Source of the DNA: Gammaproteobacteria bacterium | GTDB lineage: Bacteria > Pseudomonadota > Gammaproteobacteria > Steroidobacterales > Steroidobacteraceae | Direction: 5' to 3' | Assembly (NCBI GenBank): GCA_013289615.1 | Contig: JABCZO010000003.1 | Coordinates: forward strand, 62,001-126,000 | DNA: 64,000 nucleotides | Part shown: positions 1-9,064 of the stretch, one piece after another | Position numbering within the stretch: position 1 is the first letter of the stretch | Layout: each line of letters starts with the position of its first letter | Position numbers and translations under genes: made by a program | The notes under the pieces: generated by a model | The model's database searches: none | Told to the model about the DNA's origin: nothing | The model's input: the letters and a program-made list of their open reading frames with translations, nothing else

Positions 1-1
1 C

Positions 2-2932
2 GGTGCGCAGCCTGCCGGTGTCGGCGCCTTCGGCGGCAGCTTGGCCTATACCTGCTCCAACGCCAACACCCCGCACGATGGCCTCATCGGCGGCTATCTC
101 GGCCTGGGTATCGATGAGTACGGAAACTTCCTGAATGGCTCCAACCTGATGCCCGGCTATGTTGGCGGCAACACCGCCACCGGCGACAACACGGTTCTGG
201 GCTACGGCTATCACCCGGGGCGCATCGGCCTGCGCGGTGCCGGCAGCATCGCCTTCAGTGCGCTCAACACGCTTAATTCCGCCTTTTACCCGGCGACCTT
301 ATCAGTCGCCAATCAGCAGGCGGCGGTACAGAATACCTGCAGCACGGGCACCCTGTGGGACTACTCCAATCCGGCAAACCCGAAGCAGCAGAAAAATACG
401 CCAGTGGCGGACTACACGCCGATCGTCAACGCCTACAAGGAGCTGCCGGCCGGCTTTTTGATCGCCAACGAGGGCGCGCAGACGCGCGCTGCGGCGACGC
501 CGATCACCTATGATCTGAAGATCACGCCGGCCGGACTGCTGAGCCTTTCCTACAGCTATAACGGCGGTGCCAGTCAGCTGGTGATCAACGGCCAGGACAT
601 CACCGCCACCAATGGCGCGGTGCCGGGCACCTTCCGATTCGGCTTTGCCGGCTCGACCGGCGGCAGTACCAACATTCACGAGATCCTGTGCTTCAAGGCG
701 ACACCGTTTGAGCAGTCCTCGAGCTCTGCCGGACTCAACCAGCAGCAGGCCGCGCAGGTGAATACCGGCACGCAGGTCTACCTGGCGTTCTTCGATCCGA
801 GCAACTGGTCCGGATCCCTGACGGCGTCGAACCTGCTGTACAACGCCGCGAACCAGACGGTGAGCATCAGCTCGATCGCCAATTGGGATGCGTCGTGCGT
901 GCTGACAGGGGTGCTCGCCAACCGCACCTGTGCCGCGACCGGCGTCAACGGCGCCACCCCGGCCGAGGCGCCGACCAGCCGCGTCATGATGACCTGGAGT
1001 GGCAGCGGCGGCATTCCGTTCGAGTGGGGTAGTCTGCCGGTCGCTGAGCAGAATACGCTCGACGCCGGCGATGCCAATCCGCACAACGCCAATCGGCTAA
1101 ACTACCTGCGCGGCGATCGCACCAACGAGCAGAATGCATTGGGCGTCGGGCTGTTCGGGGCGCGCGTCAGCGTGCTGAGTGACATCGTAGACTCCAGCCC
1201 CACCCCGGTGGGACCGCCGAGCCTGCGCTATCCGGCTGCCTGGTCGGACTTCCTGATCCTCGCTCCGAGCCTGCCCGAGAATAGCGGCCAGAGCTATTCG
1301 ACCTACATTACAGCCCAGCAGGGGCGACTGAACGTGGTCTATGTGGGTGCCAACGATGGCTTTCTGCACGGCTTCAGATCCGGCTCCTTCGATGTCAACG
1401 GCAACTTCGTCAACAACGCCGGTACCCCGAACGACGGCTATGAAATCATGGCGTACATGCCGGGTGCGGTGCTCAACACCATTCATAATGCGGCCAATCC
1501 GGCGCTGGATTTCTCCAACATCCAGTACGGTCACAACTTCTACGTCGATGCGACGCCAGGCAATGGCGACCTGTTCTACGGTGGCGTGTGGCATACCTGG
1601 ATCGTGGGCGGCCTGGGGCCGGGCGGCTCGGCGATCTACGCGCTGGATGTCACCAATCCGTCTACCGCATTCACCGAGGCCAATGCCGTCAACGTAGTCG
1701 TTGGCGAATGGAACCCGGCCACGCTGGCCTGCGCCAACGTCGCCAACTGCGGCAACAATCTCGGCAACACCTATGGCACGCCGCAGATCCGGCGCTTCCA
1801 CAACGGCATGTGGGGCGCGGTGTTCGGCAATGGCTTCGGCAGCAGCAGCGGCGACGCCGGCATCTATGTGATGACGATTGATCCGAACAGCGGCGCCCGC
1901 ACGTTCTATTACCTGAGTGCGAGTAAGGCGGGCACGTCGGATGGCATCGCCTACGCGTCCGCGGCGGACATCGACGGCGATCACATCGTCGACTACGTGT
2001 ACGCCGGTGATCTGCTCGGTAACCTGTGGCGCTTCGACCTCACCAGCAGCAATCCGGCGCAGTGGGCGCTGACATCGACGACGCCGCTGTTCACCACGCC
2101 GGCCGGCCAGCCGATCACGACCCAGGTGGTGGCACTGGTCACCACCCAGACCACGTCGCTGCCGCGAGTCATGCTGGATTTCGGCACCGGCCGGCAGATC
2201 CCGTTGACCAACCAGTCACCGACCACTTACGCGACCGGCGCCCAGGGTTTGTACGGCATCTGGGACTGGAACATGAGCAGCTGGAACCTGAAATCGGCGC
2301 AGAAATTCGCAAGCTTGCCCTCCCCGCAATCAGTCACCCTCGCAACGCTGGCGACGCAGACCGTGCAGGATGTGTTTACCTCTGGCGCCGGCAATAATTT
2401 TCGAACCATCAGCAGCAACCCGGTGTGCTGGGCCGGTTCCACGACCTGCACCGGCGTCAATAACCAGTTTGGCTGGTCGCTGAGCCTGCCAAGTGCCGCG
2501 GAACAGGTGATCTTCAATCCGACCCTGCAGCTCGGCGTGTTCTTCGTCAACACCACGATTCCGCCGTCAACCGACCCGTATCAGTGCCTGGCGACCACCA
2601 CCACCGGCTGGACCTATGGCATATCGCCGAGCAACGGCGGTACCTTCGCGACTTCGACCTTCGGTGACAGCGCCAGCACCATCAAGACCAACACCTACAA
2701 CAACCATATCGTGGGTGCAGAAGCTACCAACGGCACCGGCAGCAGCTCGGTCGTGCTCGCCGGAGCTAATACCTTCCTGGTGATGCAGACCAGTTCGCCG
2801 GGCAGCAGCGGCGGCAGCAGCGGTAGCGGCAGCAGCAGCAGCAGCGGTGGCTCGACCAATCCCGGCACGGCTCTGCCGTTCAACGGACCAAACCCCCATA
2901 GCACCCGCGTCACTTGGGTTGAGCGACGCTGA
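2..2932 (+). CDS. PilY1/PilC-type type IV pilus protein, 5' truncated by window
   Basis: The reading frame is open from base 2, so the true start lies upstream; about 976 residues are visible. The C-terminal half has the look of the PilC/PilY beta-propeller: repeated short Gly/Asp-rich blades (GANDGFLHGF, FGNGFGSSSGDAGIY, GDLLGNLWRFDL) and a calcium-loop motif DIDGDHIVD (bases 1967-1993) matching the D-x-D-x-D-x3-D site of PilY1. PilY1 proteins are large tip/secretion-linked proteins that control type IV pilus extension and adhesion. A Gly/Ser low-complexity tract near the C-terminus probably acts as a linker. A pilin gene follows after 14 bp, so this is likely the end of a minor-pilin operon (fimU/pilVWXY1E type). 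Confident on family; the N-terminal half is not recognisable to me. Confidence 0.9.
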   Translation, partial: GAQPAGVGAFGGSLAYTCSNANTPHDGLIGGYLGLGIDEYGNFLNGSNLMPGYVGGNTATGDNTVLGYGYHPGRIGLRGAGSIAFSALNTLNSAFYPATLSVANQQAAVQNTCSTGTLWDYSNPANPKQQKNTPVADYTPIVNAYKELPAGFLIANEGAQTRAAATPITYDLKITPAGLLSLSYSYNGGASQLVINGQDITATNGAVPGTFRFGFAGSTGGSTNIHEILCFKATPFEQSSSSAGLNQQQAAQVNTGTQVYLAFFDPSNWSGSLTASNLLYNAANQTVSISSIANWDASCVLTGVLANRTCAATGVNGATPAEAPTSRVMMTWSGSGGIPFEWGSLPVAEQNTLDAGDANPHNANRLNYLRGDRTNEQNALGVGLFGARVSVLSDIVDSSPTPVGPPSLRYPAAWSDFLILAPSLPENSGQSYSTYITAQQGRLNVVYVGANDGFLHGFRSGSFDVNGNFVNNAGTPNDGYEIMAYMPGAVLNTIHNAANPALDFSNIQYGHNFYVDATPGNGDLFYGGVWHTWIVGGLGPGGSAIYALDVTNPSTAFTEANAVNVVVGEWNPATLACANVANCGNNLGNTYGTPQIRRFHNGMWGAVFGNGFGSSSGDAGIYVMTIDPNSGARTFYYLSASKAGTSDGIAYASAADIDGDHIVDYVYAGDLLGNLWRFDLTSSNPAQWALTSTTPLFTTPAGQPITTQVVALVTTQTTSLPRVMLDFGTGRQIPLTNQSPTTYATGAQGLYGIWDWNMSSWNLKSAQKFASLPSPQSVTLATLATQTVQDVFTSGAGNNFRTISSNPVCWAGSTTCTGVNNQFGWSLSLPSAAEQVIFNPTLQLGVFFVNTTIPPSTDPYQCLATTTTGWTYGISPSNGGTFATSTFGDSASTIKTNTYNNHIVGAEATNGTGSSSVVLAGANTFLVMQTSSPGSSGGSSGSGSSSSSGGSTNPGTALPFNGPNPHSTRVTWVERR
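2801..2853 (+). repeat. Ser/Gly low-complexity coding repeat in pilY1
   Basis: An imperfect run of ggc/agc triplets encodes a Ser-Gly tract near the PilY1 C-terminus. It could be prone to slippage in steps of three bases, which would change linker length without breaking the frame. Confidence 0.6.
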
Positions 2933-2946
2933 CAGGTAGCGCTCCT

Positions 2947-3420
2947 ATGAAACCTAGAGAAATCACCTCCACCGACAGGCCGTCGCCGGGGTTCACGCTG
3001 GTGGAGCTGATGATCGCGCTGACGATCATCGCCGTGCTGGCGTCGATCGCGGTGCCGATGTACACCAAGCAGGTGCAGAAATCCAGGCGCGTCGACGCAC
3101 GTACGGCGGTTACCGATCTTGCCGGCCGCGAAGAGCGCTACCTGAGCACCGCGGGCACCTATACCAACGTAGCGGCGAACCTTGGATATACCGCGCTGCC
3201 GGTGGTGGTCGGCAGCGGCTACTACACGCTGTCGGTGAACGTTCCGGTCGTGGCCGCCGGCGTTCAACCAACCTACACGGTGATTGCCACCGTGGTTGCC
3301 GGATCGAGCCAGATCAGGGACGGCGCTTGCCAGTACTTCAGCGTCGACAACACCGGCAAGCAGTTCTCGTCCGCCACGAACGCTGGCGGCGCCGACACCT
3401 CGGCAACCTGCTGGAATTAG
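2947..3420 (+). CDS. pilE: type IV pilin (PilE-like)
   Basis: 157 residues. A 15-residue basic leader ends in Gly15, followed by FTLVELM: the prepilin peptidase (PilD) site, with the conserved Glu at mature position +5 (Glu20), then a hydrophobic N-terminal helix to about residue 45. Two cysteines, in DGACQYF and TCWN, would close the C-terminal disulfide loop usual in PilE-type minor/major pilins. The gene lies 14 bp after the pilY1-like gene, the order seen in minor-pilin operons. Whether it is a major or minor pilin cannot be read from the sequence; minor is more likely given the neighbour. Confidence 0.88.
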   Translation: MKPREITSTDRPSPGFTLVELMIALTIIAVLASIAVPMYTKQVQKSRRVDARTAVTDLAGREERYLSTAGTYTNVAANLGYTALPVVVGSGYYTLSVNVPVVAAGVQPTYTVIATVVAGSSQIRDGACQYFSVDNTGKQFSSATNAGGADTSATCWN

Positions 3421-3467
3421 CGCCCGACGGTGGCGCGTGACCGCCACCAGTCGGCCCGATATGATGG

Positions 3468-3486
3468 GCTTCGCGCCACGCGAAGC
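3468..3486 (+). promoter_or_regulatory. 8-bp hairpin just upstream of aroK
   Basis: GCTTCGCG (3468-3475) and CGCGAAGC (3479-3486) form a perfect 8-bp stem with a 3-nt loop, ending 5 nt before the aroK ATG. The only weak Shine-Dalgarno-like element (GAAG) lies in the 3' arm, so the hairpin could limit aroK translation. Confidence 0.4.
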
Positions 3487-3491
3487 ACCGC

Positions 3492-4040
3492 ATGCTCGGC
3501 AAACACAGTATCTTTCTCATCGGTCCGATGGGTTCTGGCAAGACCGCAGTGGCCAGATGCCTGGCGCGCTTGCTCGACTATCCGTTCTACGACAGTGACC
3601 ACGAGATCGAGCAGCGCAGCGGCGCCGATATTCCGTTGATCTTCGAGCGTGAGGGCGAAACGGGTTTCCGCCGCCGCGAGCGCGAGCAGATTGCCGAACT
3701 CACCGCCAGGCCGCGCATCGTACTGGCAACCGGCGGCGGGGCGATACTGGACGCGGACAATCGCCGCGACCTCGCCAGCCGCGGTTGGGTGGTCTATCTC
3801 GAGACGTCGATCGCACAGCAGGTCGAGCGTGCCGGCCGCACGCGTCACCGGCCTATGCTACACGGCGCCGATCCGAAGGCCCGGCTCGAGGAGCTGATGC
3901 GTGTGCGTGAGCCGCTGTATCGGGAGATCGCCGACATGCGCACCTCGACCGACCGGCGGCGGGTGCGCTCGGTGGCCGAGCGCATCCTGCAGCAGTACAA
4001 GGCCGGCCTGCAGCGTCCCGCGGCCAGTGCCAGCGGCTGA
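3492..4040 (+). CDS. aroK: shikimate kinase
   Basis: 182 residues, normal for AroK. It phosphorylates shikimate with ATP, step five of the chorismate pathway, in the cytoplasm. Walker A GPMGSGKT is at residues 11-18, the shikimate-binding Asp region DSDHEIE at 34-40, FRRRERE around 61-67, and the glycine-rich GGG substrate loop around 81-85. The lid arginine lies in TRHRPML. aroB starts 5 bp after the stop, the conserved aroK-aroB pair; in many gammaproteobacteria this pair follows pilus genes. The product chorismate feeds the trp operon 34 kb away. The start is chosen because Walker A sits at the usual distance, although the ribosome site is weak. Confidence 0.95.
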   Translation: MLGKHSIFLIGPMGSGKTAVARCLARLLDYPFYDSDHEIEQRSGADIPLIFEREGETGFRRREREQIAELTARPRIVLATGGGAILDADNRRDLASRGWVVYLETSIAQQVERAGRTRHRPMLHGADPKARLEELMRVREPLYREIADMRTSTDRRRVRSVAERILQQYKAGLQRPAASASG

Positions 4041-4045
4041 CTCTA

Positions 4046-5122
4046 ATGCAGACACTCACTGTCAGCCTGGGCGAGCGCTCCTATCCGATCCTGATCGGTA
4101 CCGGACTGCTGCGCTCACGCGAGCTGCTCGCGCCGCAGCTGTCGGGCCGCAACGCGGTGCTGATCAGCAACACCGTAGTCGCTCCTCTGTACGCGCAGCT
4201 GCTCAAGCACAGTCTTGAGGGCCAGCGGGTGCTGGAAGTCATCCTGCCCGATGGTGAGCAGCACAAGACCCTGGCCACGGCAAGCCGCGTATTCGACGTG
4301 CTGATCGCCAACCGCATCGGCCGCGATGCCGTGGTGCTCGCACTGGGCGGTGGGGTGGTCGGTGACCTGGCGGGATTTGTCGCCGCCTGCTACCAGCGCG
4401 GCGTCGACCTGGTGCAGATTCCGACCACGCTGCTGGCGCACGTGGATTCATCCGTCGGCGGCAAGACCGCGGTCAATCACCCGGGCGGCAAGAACATGAT
4501 AGGCGCCTTCCATCAGCCGCGCGCCGTGATCGCCGATACCGATCTGCTGCAGACGCTGCCGGACCGCGAGCTGCGCGCCGGGCTGGCCGAGGTCATCAAG
4601 TACGGGCTGATCTGCGATCCGATTTTCTTCGACTGGATCGAGGCGAACGTAGACGCGCTGCTGGCCAGATCAGCGCAGGCACTGAGCCACGCGATCTATC
4701 GCTCCTGCCAGATCAAGGCGCAGATCGTCGCCCGCGATGAACGCGAGCACGGCGAACGCGCACTGCTGAACCTCGGTCACACCTTTGGTCACGCGATCGA
4801 ATCCGCGACCGGCTATGTCGACTGGCAGCACGGCGAGGCCGTCGGTACCGGCATGCTGATCGCGGCCGAGATGTCGCAGCGCCTGGGCAATCTCGACCCA
4901 TCGGTGGTCGGGCGCCTGCGTGCGCTGCTGCAGCGCGCCGGCCTGCCGGTCGCTGCGCCACGCATCGGCGCCGCACGCGCCTTCGACTACATGAGCGTCG
5001 ACAAGAAGGTGCATGCCGGCCGGGTGCGGCTGGTGCTGCTGACGGGGTTGGGCCGGGCGGTCGTGACCAGCGACTATCCCGACGCCGCGCTGCGCGACAC
5101 GCTGGCGGCACATTTCGGATGA
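4046..5122 (+). CDS. aroB: 3-dehydroquinate synthase
   Basis: 358 residues, full length. It converts DAHP to 3-dehydroquinate using NAD and a divalent metal, step two of the shikimate pathway. Visible motifs: NAD-binding [11 protein letters not shown] (about 94-104), [19 protein letters not shown] (substrate/NAD loop), the metal ligands in the [13 protein letters not shown] helix, and [12 protein letters not shown] with the metal-binding histidines. It lies directly behind aroK and its stop overlaps the next start by 4 bp, so the three genes are probably co-transcribed. Confidence 0.96.
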   Translation: MQTLTVSLGERSYPILIGTGLLRSRELLAPQLSGRNAVLISNTVVAPLYAQLLKHSLEGQRVLEVILPDGEQHKTLATASRVFDVLIANRIGRDAVVLALGGGVVGDLAGFVAACYQRGVDLVQIPTTLLAHVDSSVGGKTAVNHPGGKNMIGAFHQPRAVIADTDLLQTLPDRELRAGLAEVIKYGLICDPIFFDWIEANVDALLARSAQALSHAIYRSCQIKAQIVARDEREHGERALLNLGHTFGHAIESATGYVDWQHGEAVGTGMLIAAEMSQRLGNLDPSVVGRLRALLQRAGLPVAAPRIGAARAFDYMSVDKKVHAGRVRLVLLTGLGRAVVTSDYPDAALRDTLAAHFG

Positions 5123-6276
5123 GCGGCTCGGGTCTGGCCGTGTACGCGGCGGACGATGTGCGCAGCCGCGGCCGTCGTTACCCCGAGCCGCCGCCGCAGT
5201 ACCGCAGCGAGTTCCAGCGCGACCGCGACCGCATCATCCACTCCAACGCCTTCCGGCGGCTGGCCTATAAGACCCAGGTGTTCGTCAATCACGAAGGCGA
5301 CCTGTTCCGTACCCGGGTGACCCACTCGATCGAGGTGGCGCAGATCGGCCGCTCCATCGCCCGCGCGCTGGCACTGAATGAAACACTCAGCGAAGCCATC
5401 GCGCTGGCCCACGATCTGGGCCACACACCCTTCGGACACGCCGGCCAGGACGCGCTCAACGAATGCATGCGCGACTACGGCGGCTTCGAGCACAATCTGC
5501 AGTCATTGCGCACGGTCGATGAACTCGAAGAGCGCTACGCACTGTTCCCGGGCCTGAACCTGACCTTCGAATGTCGCGAAGGCATTCTGAAGCACTGCGC
5601 CGTGTCCAAGGCGCGCGAGCTCGGCGAGCTGGGCGAACGCTTTGTGCAGCGGCGGCAGCCGGGACTGGAGGCGCAGCTGGCAAATCTTGCCGACGAGATC
5701 GCCTACAACAATCACGATGTCGATGACGGCATTCGCGCCGGACTGATTACGCTGGAAGAAGTCGCGCAGGTGCCGCTGGTGCAGCGCCAGTTCGATGAGG
5801 TGATGCATCTGTACCCTGATCTGCAGGGCCGGCGGCGGGTGCACGAGACCGTGCGGCGCATGGTCAATGTAGTGGTGATCGACGTGATCGAGTCGAGCCT
5901 GGCGCGGCTTCAGGCCGCCGGTCCCCATGACATCGAGGCGGTACGCTCGCTTGGCGCGCCGCTGATTGGAATGAGTGAAGCCATGCGCGCGCAGCATCTG
6001 GAACTGAAGCAGTTCCTGCGCGAACAGGTGTACCGGCACCAGCGCGTGCTGCGCATGACGACCAAGGCCAAGCGCGTCCTGAGCGCGCTGTTTACTGCAT
6101 TCATGGACGAGATCAAGCTGATGCCGGCGGAACATCGTGATCAGGCGCAACGCGCCGAGCAGCGCGAGGGCATTGCCGGCCGTGCCCGTACCGTCGCCGA
6201 CTATGTTGCCGGCATGACCGATCGCTACGCGATTCTGGAATACCGCCGGCTGTTCGATCCGGCAGAAAGAACGTAG
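5119..6276 (+). CDS. deoxyguanosinetriphosphate triphosphohydrolase-like protein (HD domain)
   Basis: 385 residues. An HD-superfamily phosphohydrolase of the dGTPase-like group, which cleaves dNTPs to deoxynucleoside and triphosphate. The N-terminal signature [13 protein letters not shown] is followed by the metal-binding H...HD...D set: [10 protein letters not shown] (His), [13 protein letters not shown] (His-Asp and His), and [13 protein letters not shown] (Asp). The length fits the shorter dGTPase-like family found next to aroB in many proteobacteria rather than E. coli Dgt (about 500 residues). It starts with ATG overlapping the aroB stop (ATGA). The exact nucleotide preference cannot be judged. 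Confidence 0.92.
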   Translation: MSGSGLAVYAADDVRSRGRRYPEPPPQYRSEFQRDRDRIIHSNAFRRLAYKTQVFVNHEGDLFRTRVTHSIEVAQIGRSIARALALNETLSEAIALAHDLGHTPFGHAGQDALNECMRDYGGFEHNLQSLRTVDELEERYALFPGLNLTFECREGILKHCAVSKARELGELGERFVQRRQPGLEAQLANLADEIAYNNHDVDDGIRAGLITLEEVAQVPLVQRQFDEVMHLYPDLQGRRRVHETVRRMVNVVVIDVIESSLARLQAAGPHDIEAVRSLGAPLIGMSEAMRAQHLELKQFLREQVYRHQRVLRMTTKAKRVLSALFTAFMDEIKLMPAEHRDQAQRAEQREGIAGRARTVADYVAGMTDRYAILEYRRLFDPAERT

Positions 6277-6324
6277 CAAGCCCATTGCCGGGTGGCGTCC
6301 ATACCTGGCAGCGACGGGTGCAGA

Positions 6325-6333
6325 TGCTAGAAT
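6325..6333 (+). promoter_or_regulatory. possible extended -10 promoter before pyrF
   Basis: TGCTAGAAT resembles an extended -10 element (TG-n-TAGAAT), about 50 bp before the pyrF ATG. No clear -35 is seen 17 bp upstream. Low confidence; it would give pyrF its own promoter separate from the aro genes. Confidence 0.25.
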
Positions 6334-6382
6334 TCAACGGCGCGGCGCGGCTTGCTCGCCGGCAGAGTCATGGAGACGGATT

Positions 6383-7120
6383 ATGCGCACTGAAACGTCA
6401 GCTCGAGAGCGCCTGATCGTCGCGCTGGATGTCGATACCCTCACCGAAGCGCTGCAGATGGTCGGCCGATTGGGCGACGATGTCAGCTTTTATAAAGTTG
6501 GACTGCAGTTGTTCATGGCGGGAGGGTTGACGATCGTCAAGCGCATCGTCGAGGAAGGGAAAAAGGTATTCCTGGACCTCAAGATCGACGACACGCCCCG
6601 CACCGTTCAGGAAGCGGTGAGAACCAGTGCGATGAATGGGGTCGAGTTTTTTACTCTGCAAGGCAACGCCGATACTGCCCGCGCCGCCAGAGCGGGCCGT
6701 GGCCAGCGCTCAACTCCAAAATTCCTGCAGGTCACTTATCTTTCCAGCTGGGATAGTTCCGATCTGCTCGATCATCTGCACGCCGATCCAGGCGCAGGCA
6801 AGAGCTCGATCGATGACCAGGTGGTCCATCGGGCAAGACGAATACTTGATTCCGGCTGCGACGGTGTCATTGCATCAGGTACTTCGGTGAGCAGGCTACG
6901 GCGCGAGTTTCCCGAGCTGTTGATCGTGACGCCGGGCATTCGGCCATCCGGCGCCAGCAGCGATGACCACAAGCGATCGATGACGCCGATTGAAGCCATC
7001 AGCTCAGGTGCGGACTACCTGGTGGTGGGACGCCCCATTCGTTCATCCAATGATCCGAAGGCAACCGCGCATCGGATCCAGCAGGAGATCGAGCAGGCGC
7101 TGCGCAGCCGGGCGGCCTGA
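6383..7120 (+). CDS. pyrF: orotidine 5'-phosphate decarboxylase
   Basis: 245 residues. It decarboxylates OMP to UMP, the last step of pyrimidine synthesis. The start of the TIM barrel LIVALDVDT carries the substrate Asp; FYKVGLQLF holds the Lys; the catalytic Asp-x-Lys-x-x-Asp signature is DLKIDD (about residues 66-71), with Thr-Pro in place of the usual Ile-Pro after it. The C-terminal phosphate-binding segment is VTPGIRP followed by GADYLVVGRPI. GGAG precedes the ATG by about 8 nt. The middle region has an unusual insertion (GRGQRSTPKF and SSWDSSDLLDHL) compared with E. coli PyrF, so it belongs to a divergent subgroup. A UMP role is nearly certain. Confidence 0.9.
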   Translation: MRTETSARERLIVALDVDTLTEALQMVGRLGDDVSFYKVGLQLFMAGGLTIVKRIVEEGKKVFLDLKIDDTPRTVQEAVRTSAMNGVEFFTLQGNADTARAARAGRGQRSTPKFLQVTYLSSWDSSDLLDHLHADPGAGKSSIDDQVVHRARRILDSGCDGVIASGTSVSRLRREFPELLIVTPGIRPSGASSDDHKRSMTPIEAISSGADYLVVGRPIRSSNDPKATAHRIQQEIEQALRSRAA

Positions 7121-7455
7121 GGCGGATCACTCGAAGAGAGATCGAAAAAGATAGGGTTTTCCGCCCGCTATGACCCCTTGGAGACAGTCGCGAATGGCCG
7201 CTGTTGGGAATCTCACTGCGTCGGCCATCTTCGTGATGCCGCGCGTCTGCCTACACGGATCTGCACGATAAGGGCGTTCGTGCACCGGCAGCCCCATTTT
7301 CGGGTATCAGGGGAATAGCTCATTTGCGGGACCGCTTCAGCGGCTGTTTGATTAGAACGAGCAGAACGGAACTGTCAGCCCTAGTTTCTTACCGCCGTGA
7401 CTCGTCCCAACGATTCTGCTATGGTAACACCACGATAGCTTTAGGTATTACTTTA
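7121..7455. other. 335-bp non-coding stretch between pyrF and the VapB-type antitoxin
   Basis: No convincing gene. The stretch is less GC-rich than its neighbours and precedes an accessory toxin-antitoxin pair, which suggests a junction of acquired DNA. The only structure I find is the inverted repeat at 7418-7439. I see no tRNA, no IS end and no strong terminator after pyrF. Confidence 0.5.
7418..7439. promoter_or_regulatory. candidate VapBC operator (inverted repeat)
   Basis: GCTATGGT (7418-7425) and ACGATAGC (7432-7439) form 8-bp arms with one mismatch around a 6-bp spacer, 17 bp upstream of the antitoxin ATG. AbrB/VapB antitoxins repress their own operon by binding such palindromes at the promoter. 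Confidence 0.4.
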
Positions 7456-7692
7456 ATGGCAACCAATGTGACCAGCAAAGGGCAGGTGACGGTCCCCAAG
7501 CGTGTGCGGGACTATCTGGGCCTCAAGCCGGGAGTGGCCGTGACCTTTGAACGTCTGCCGGGCGGGGAGGTGGTGCTGCGAGCGGTCAAGCGGGGTGCAA
7601 AGCCGCACCGCAGCGTCTTCGCAGGACTTCGCGGCCGCGCGACAGTGAAGATGAAGACCGAGGAGATCCTCGCGCTCACGCGCAGCACCTAG
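7456..7692 (+). CDS. AbrB/VapB-type antitoxin
   Basis: 78 residues. The N-terminal half is a swapped-hairpin AbrB/MazE domain: TSKGQVTVPKRVRDYLGLKPG at residues 5-25, the DNA-binding signature of VapB-type antitoxins. The C-terminal tail (SVFAGLRG, then a MKTEEILALTR helix) would wrap the toxin. The ATG at 7456 is chosen because it puts the AbrB motif at the N-terminus; the frame is open further upstream without recognisable sequence. The stop is 4 bp before the PIN toxin start, so the two are an operon that likely autoregulates from the upstream palindrome. Confidence 0.88.
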   Translation: MATNVTSKGQVTVPKRVRDYLGLKPGVAVTFERLPGGEVVLRAVKRGAKPHRSVFAGLRGRATVKMKTEEILALTRST

Positions 7693-7696
7693 CGGC

Positions 7697-8104
7697 ATGA
7701 TCCTCGTCGACACGAACGTGCTGCTGGATGTGCTGCAGGACGATCCGAAATGGGCCGGCTGGTCGCAGGGGCAGTTGGAGAGCGCGCACCTGACCGATCG
7801 GCTGGCGATCAATGCCGTGATCTATTCCGAGCTGTCCATGGCGTTTGCGCGCATCGAGGACCTGGACGCCGTGATCGCCGAGGCTTCGCTCACGCTTGAG
7901 GCGACACCGCGCGAGGCCTTGTTTCTAGCGGGCAAGGTGTTTCTTGACTATCGCCGGCAGCGCGGCACCAAGCAGCGGGTGTTGCCCGATTTTTACATCG
8001 GCGCGCACGCGGCCGTGAACGACTATCCGATCCTGACGCGGGATGTCGCCCGCTATCGCAGCTATTTCCCGACCGTGCGACTCATCGCGCCGGCGGATGA
8101 CTAG
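7697..8104 (+). CDS. PIN-domain ribonuclease toxin (VapC family)
   Basis: 135 residues, typical VapC length. A Mg-dependent RNase that cuts specific RNAs (often tRNA or rRNA) when released from its antitoxin. The acidic PIN residues are visible: Asp5 in ILVDTNV, Glu in YSELSMAF (about 50), Asp in PDFYIGAHA (about 96), and Asp in LTRDVARY (about 115). The four-residue set is complete, so the toxin looks intact. It lies 4 bp behind the AbrB-type antitoxin. The target RNA cannot be predicted. Confidence 0.9.
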   Translation: MILVDTNVLLDVLQDDPKWAGWSQGQLESAHLTDRLAINAVIYSELSMAFARIEDLDAVIAEASLTLEATPREALFLAGKVFLDYRRQRGTKQRVLPDFYIGAHAAVNDYPILTRDVARYRSYFPTVRLIAPADD

Positions 8105-8301
8105 GCACGTCGTACAAACTCGCGGTTGGCTGCCGGCACGTCAGCTTTGAGGCGCGAATTTCGCGGGGCTGATCTCCGCTCTTGGCCGACCTCGGCCGGC
8201 GGCTGGGCAAGTGCGCGCTTCTCGGTTTGTACTTCCGCCGTTGACCGTAGCAACCGGTAGCGAATGTCCGCCTTTTGCATCCGAGCGAGATGGTCGGTGG
8301 C

Positions 8302-8328
8302 CGCGCTGCCCCCATCAAGGGCAGCGCG
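8302..8328. terminator. hairpin downstream of the membrane protein gene
   Basis: CGCGCTGCCC (8302-8311) and GGGCAGCGCG (8319-8328) form a perfect 10-bp GC-rich stem with a 7-nt loop, 16 bp beyond the stop of the minus-strand gene. There is no T-tract on either side, so it may be a stabilising hairpin rather than an intrinsic terminator. Confidence 0.4.
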
Positions 8329-8344
8329 CCCTGCTCCAGTGCCC

Positions 8345-9007
8345 CTATTCTCGGCTGCGGATAAGTTGCCGGCTCTGCATCAGCGCCGCTGTGTGCAACA
8401 TGACAAATAGCGGCACCATAAATGCCGGGATCAGCAGCAGCGGCAGTGTCGCCATCGGCGCGGTGCTGATCTCGCCGGGGGCCCCGGTCGCGAAGAAGGC
8501 GCTCACGGTCCCGATGCTGACGGCGATGAGCAGGTCCAGTATCCCGAGGACATTCCAACGGATGAATGTGCCGCGGGCGGCAAAGCCGGGCTGACGCACC
8601 AGGGCAAGGATTATCCACGGGGCCGTGACCCCGATGGCCATGTCGCCGAGGCCAGCTGGCAGGGCGAACACTGCCGGCAGCACGTTGTACGCGTAGAGAG
8701 AGAGGAAGCCCAGGCCGGCCCATCGCCAGGCCTGCATTCCCGCAATGAACCGAAGATCCAGCGAGAGCACGAATTCGCGGAAGGATTGCGAGAGTTGCAG
8801 CCAGCCGAAAAAGAGCACCAGGGGCGCTGCAACTCCAATCCCAATGGGCAGCGGTGGTGCCCCGGGAGGGCCAACGAATGCGCCGGCGGCACCGGCGGAT
8901 ACGACGAGCAGGAGCCAGACGGTCAGTGCGATCGCGACGGCGAGGCGAATACTGCCTCGCCCGTCGGACTGAGACTCGGCAGGCTGGGGAAGGACCATCG
9001 CTGTCAT
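8345..9007 (-). CDS. hypothetical multi-pass membrane protein
   Basis: 220 residues with about six hydrophobic segments: residues around 20-42 (AVAIALTVWLLLVVSAGAAG), 52-68, 90-110, 112-135, 145-170 and 185-205. I do not recognise the family. The start at 9007 is preceded by GGAGAG at good spacing. It is divergent from an HxlR regulator, and both start within about 110 bp containing two palindromes; HxlR proteins often control a divergent neighbour, so this gene is probably its target. HxlR systems commonly respond to reactive small molecules such as aldehydes and quinones. Role unknown. Confidence 0.75.
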   Translation of the reverse strand: MTAMVLPQPAESQSDGRGSIRLAVAIALTVWLLLVVSAGAAGAFVGPPGAPPLPIGIGVAAPLVLFFGWLQLSQSFREFVLSLDLRFIAGMQAWRWAGLGFLSLYAYNVLPAVFALPAGLGDMAIGVTAPWIILALVRQPGFAARGTFIRWNVLGILDLLIAVSIGTVSAFFATGAPGEISTAPMATLPLLLIPAFMVPLFVMLHTAALMQSRQLIRSRE

Positions 9008-9027
9008 GACGCTCTCTCCTATTAGTC

Positions 9028-9044
9028 CCTTGCATTTTGCAAGT
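9028..9044. promoter_or_regulatory. candidate HxlR operator 1
   Basis: CTTGCA (9029-9034) and TGCAAG (9038-9043) are 6-bp inverted arms with a TTT spacer, 22 bp before the membrane-protein start. Same half-site as operator 2, with centres 39 bp apart. Confidence 0.55.
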
Positions 9045-9064
9045 GTATGGTAACCGTAGCACAA

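Noticed and set aside
1097-1984. 295-codon minus-strand frame inside pilY1
   Set aside because: Antisense to a clearly PilY1-like protein and with Arg/Val/Ala bias; no recognisable domain.
7121-7323. rho-independent terminator after pyrF
   Set aside because: The GGCGGA/TCCGCC pairing would need a loop of about 30 nt and there is no T-tract after it.
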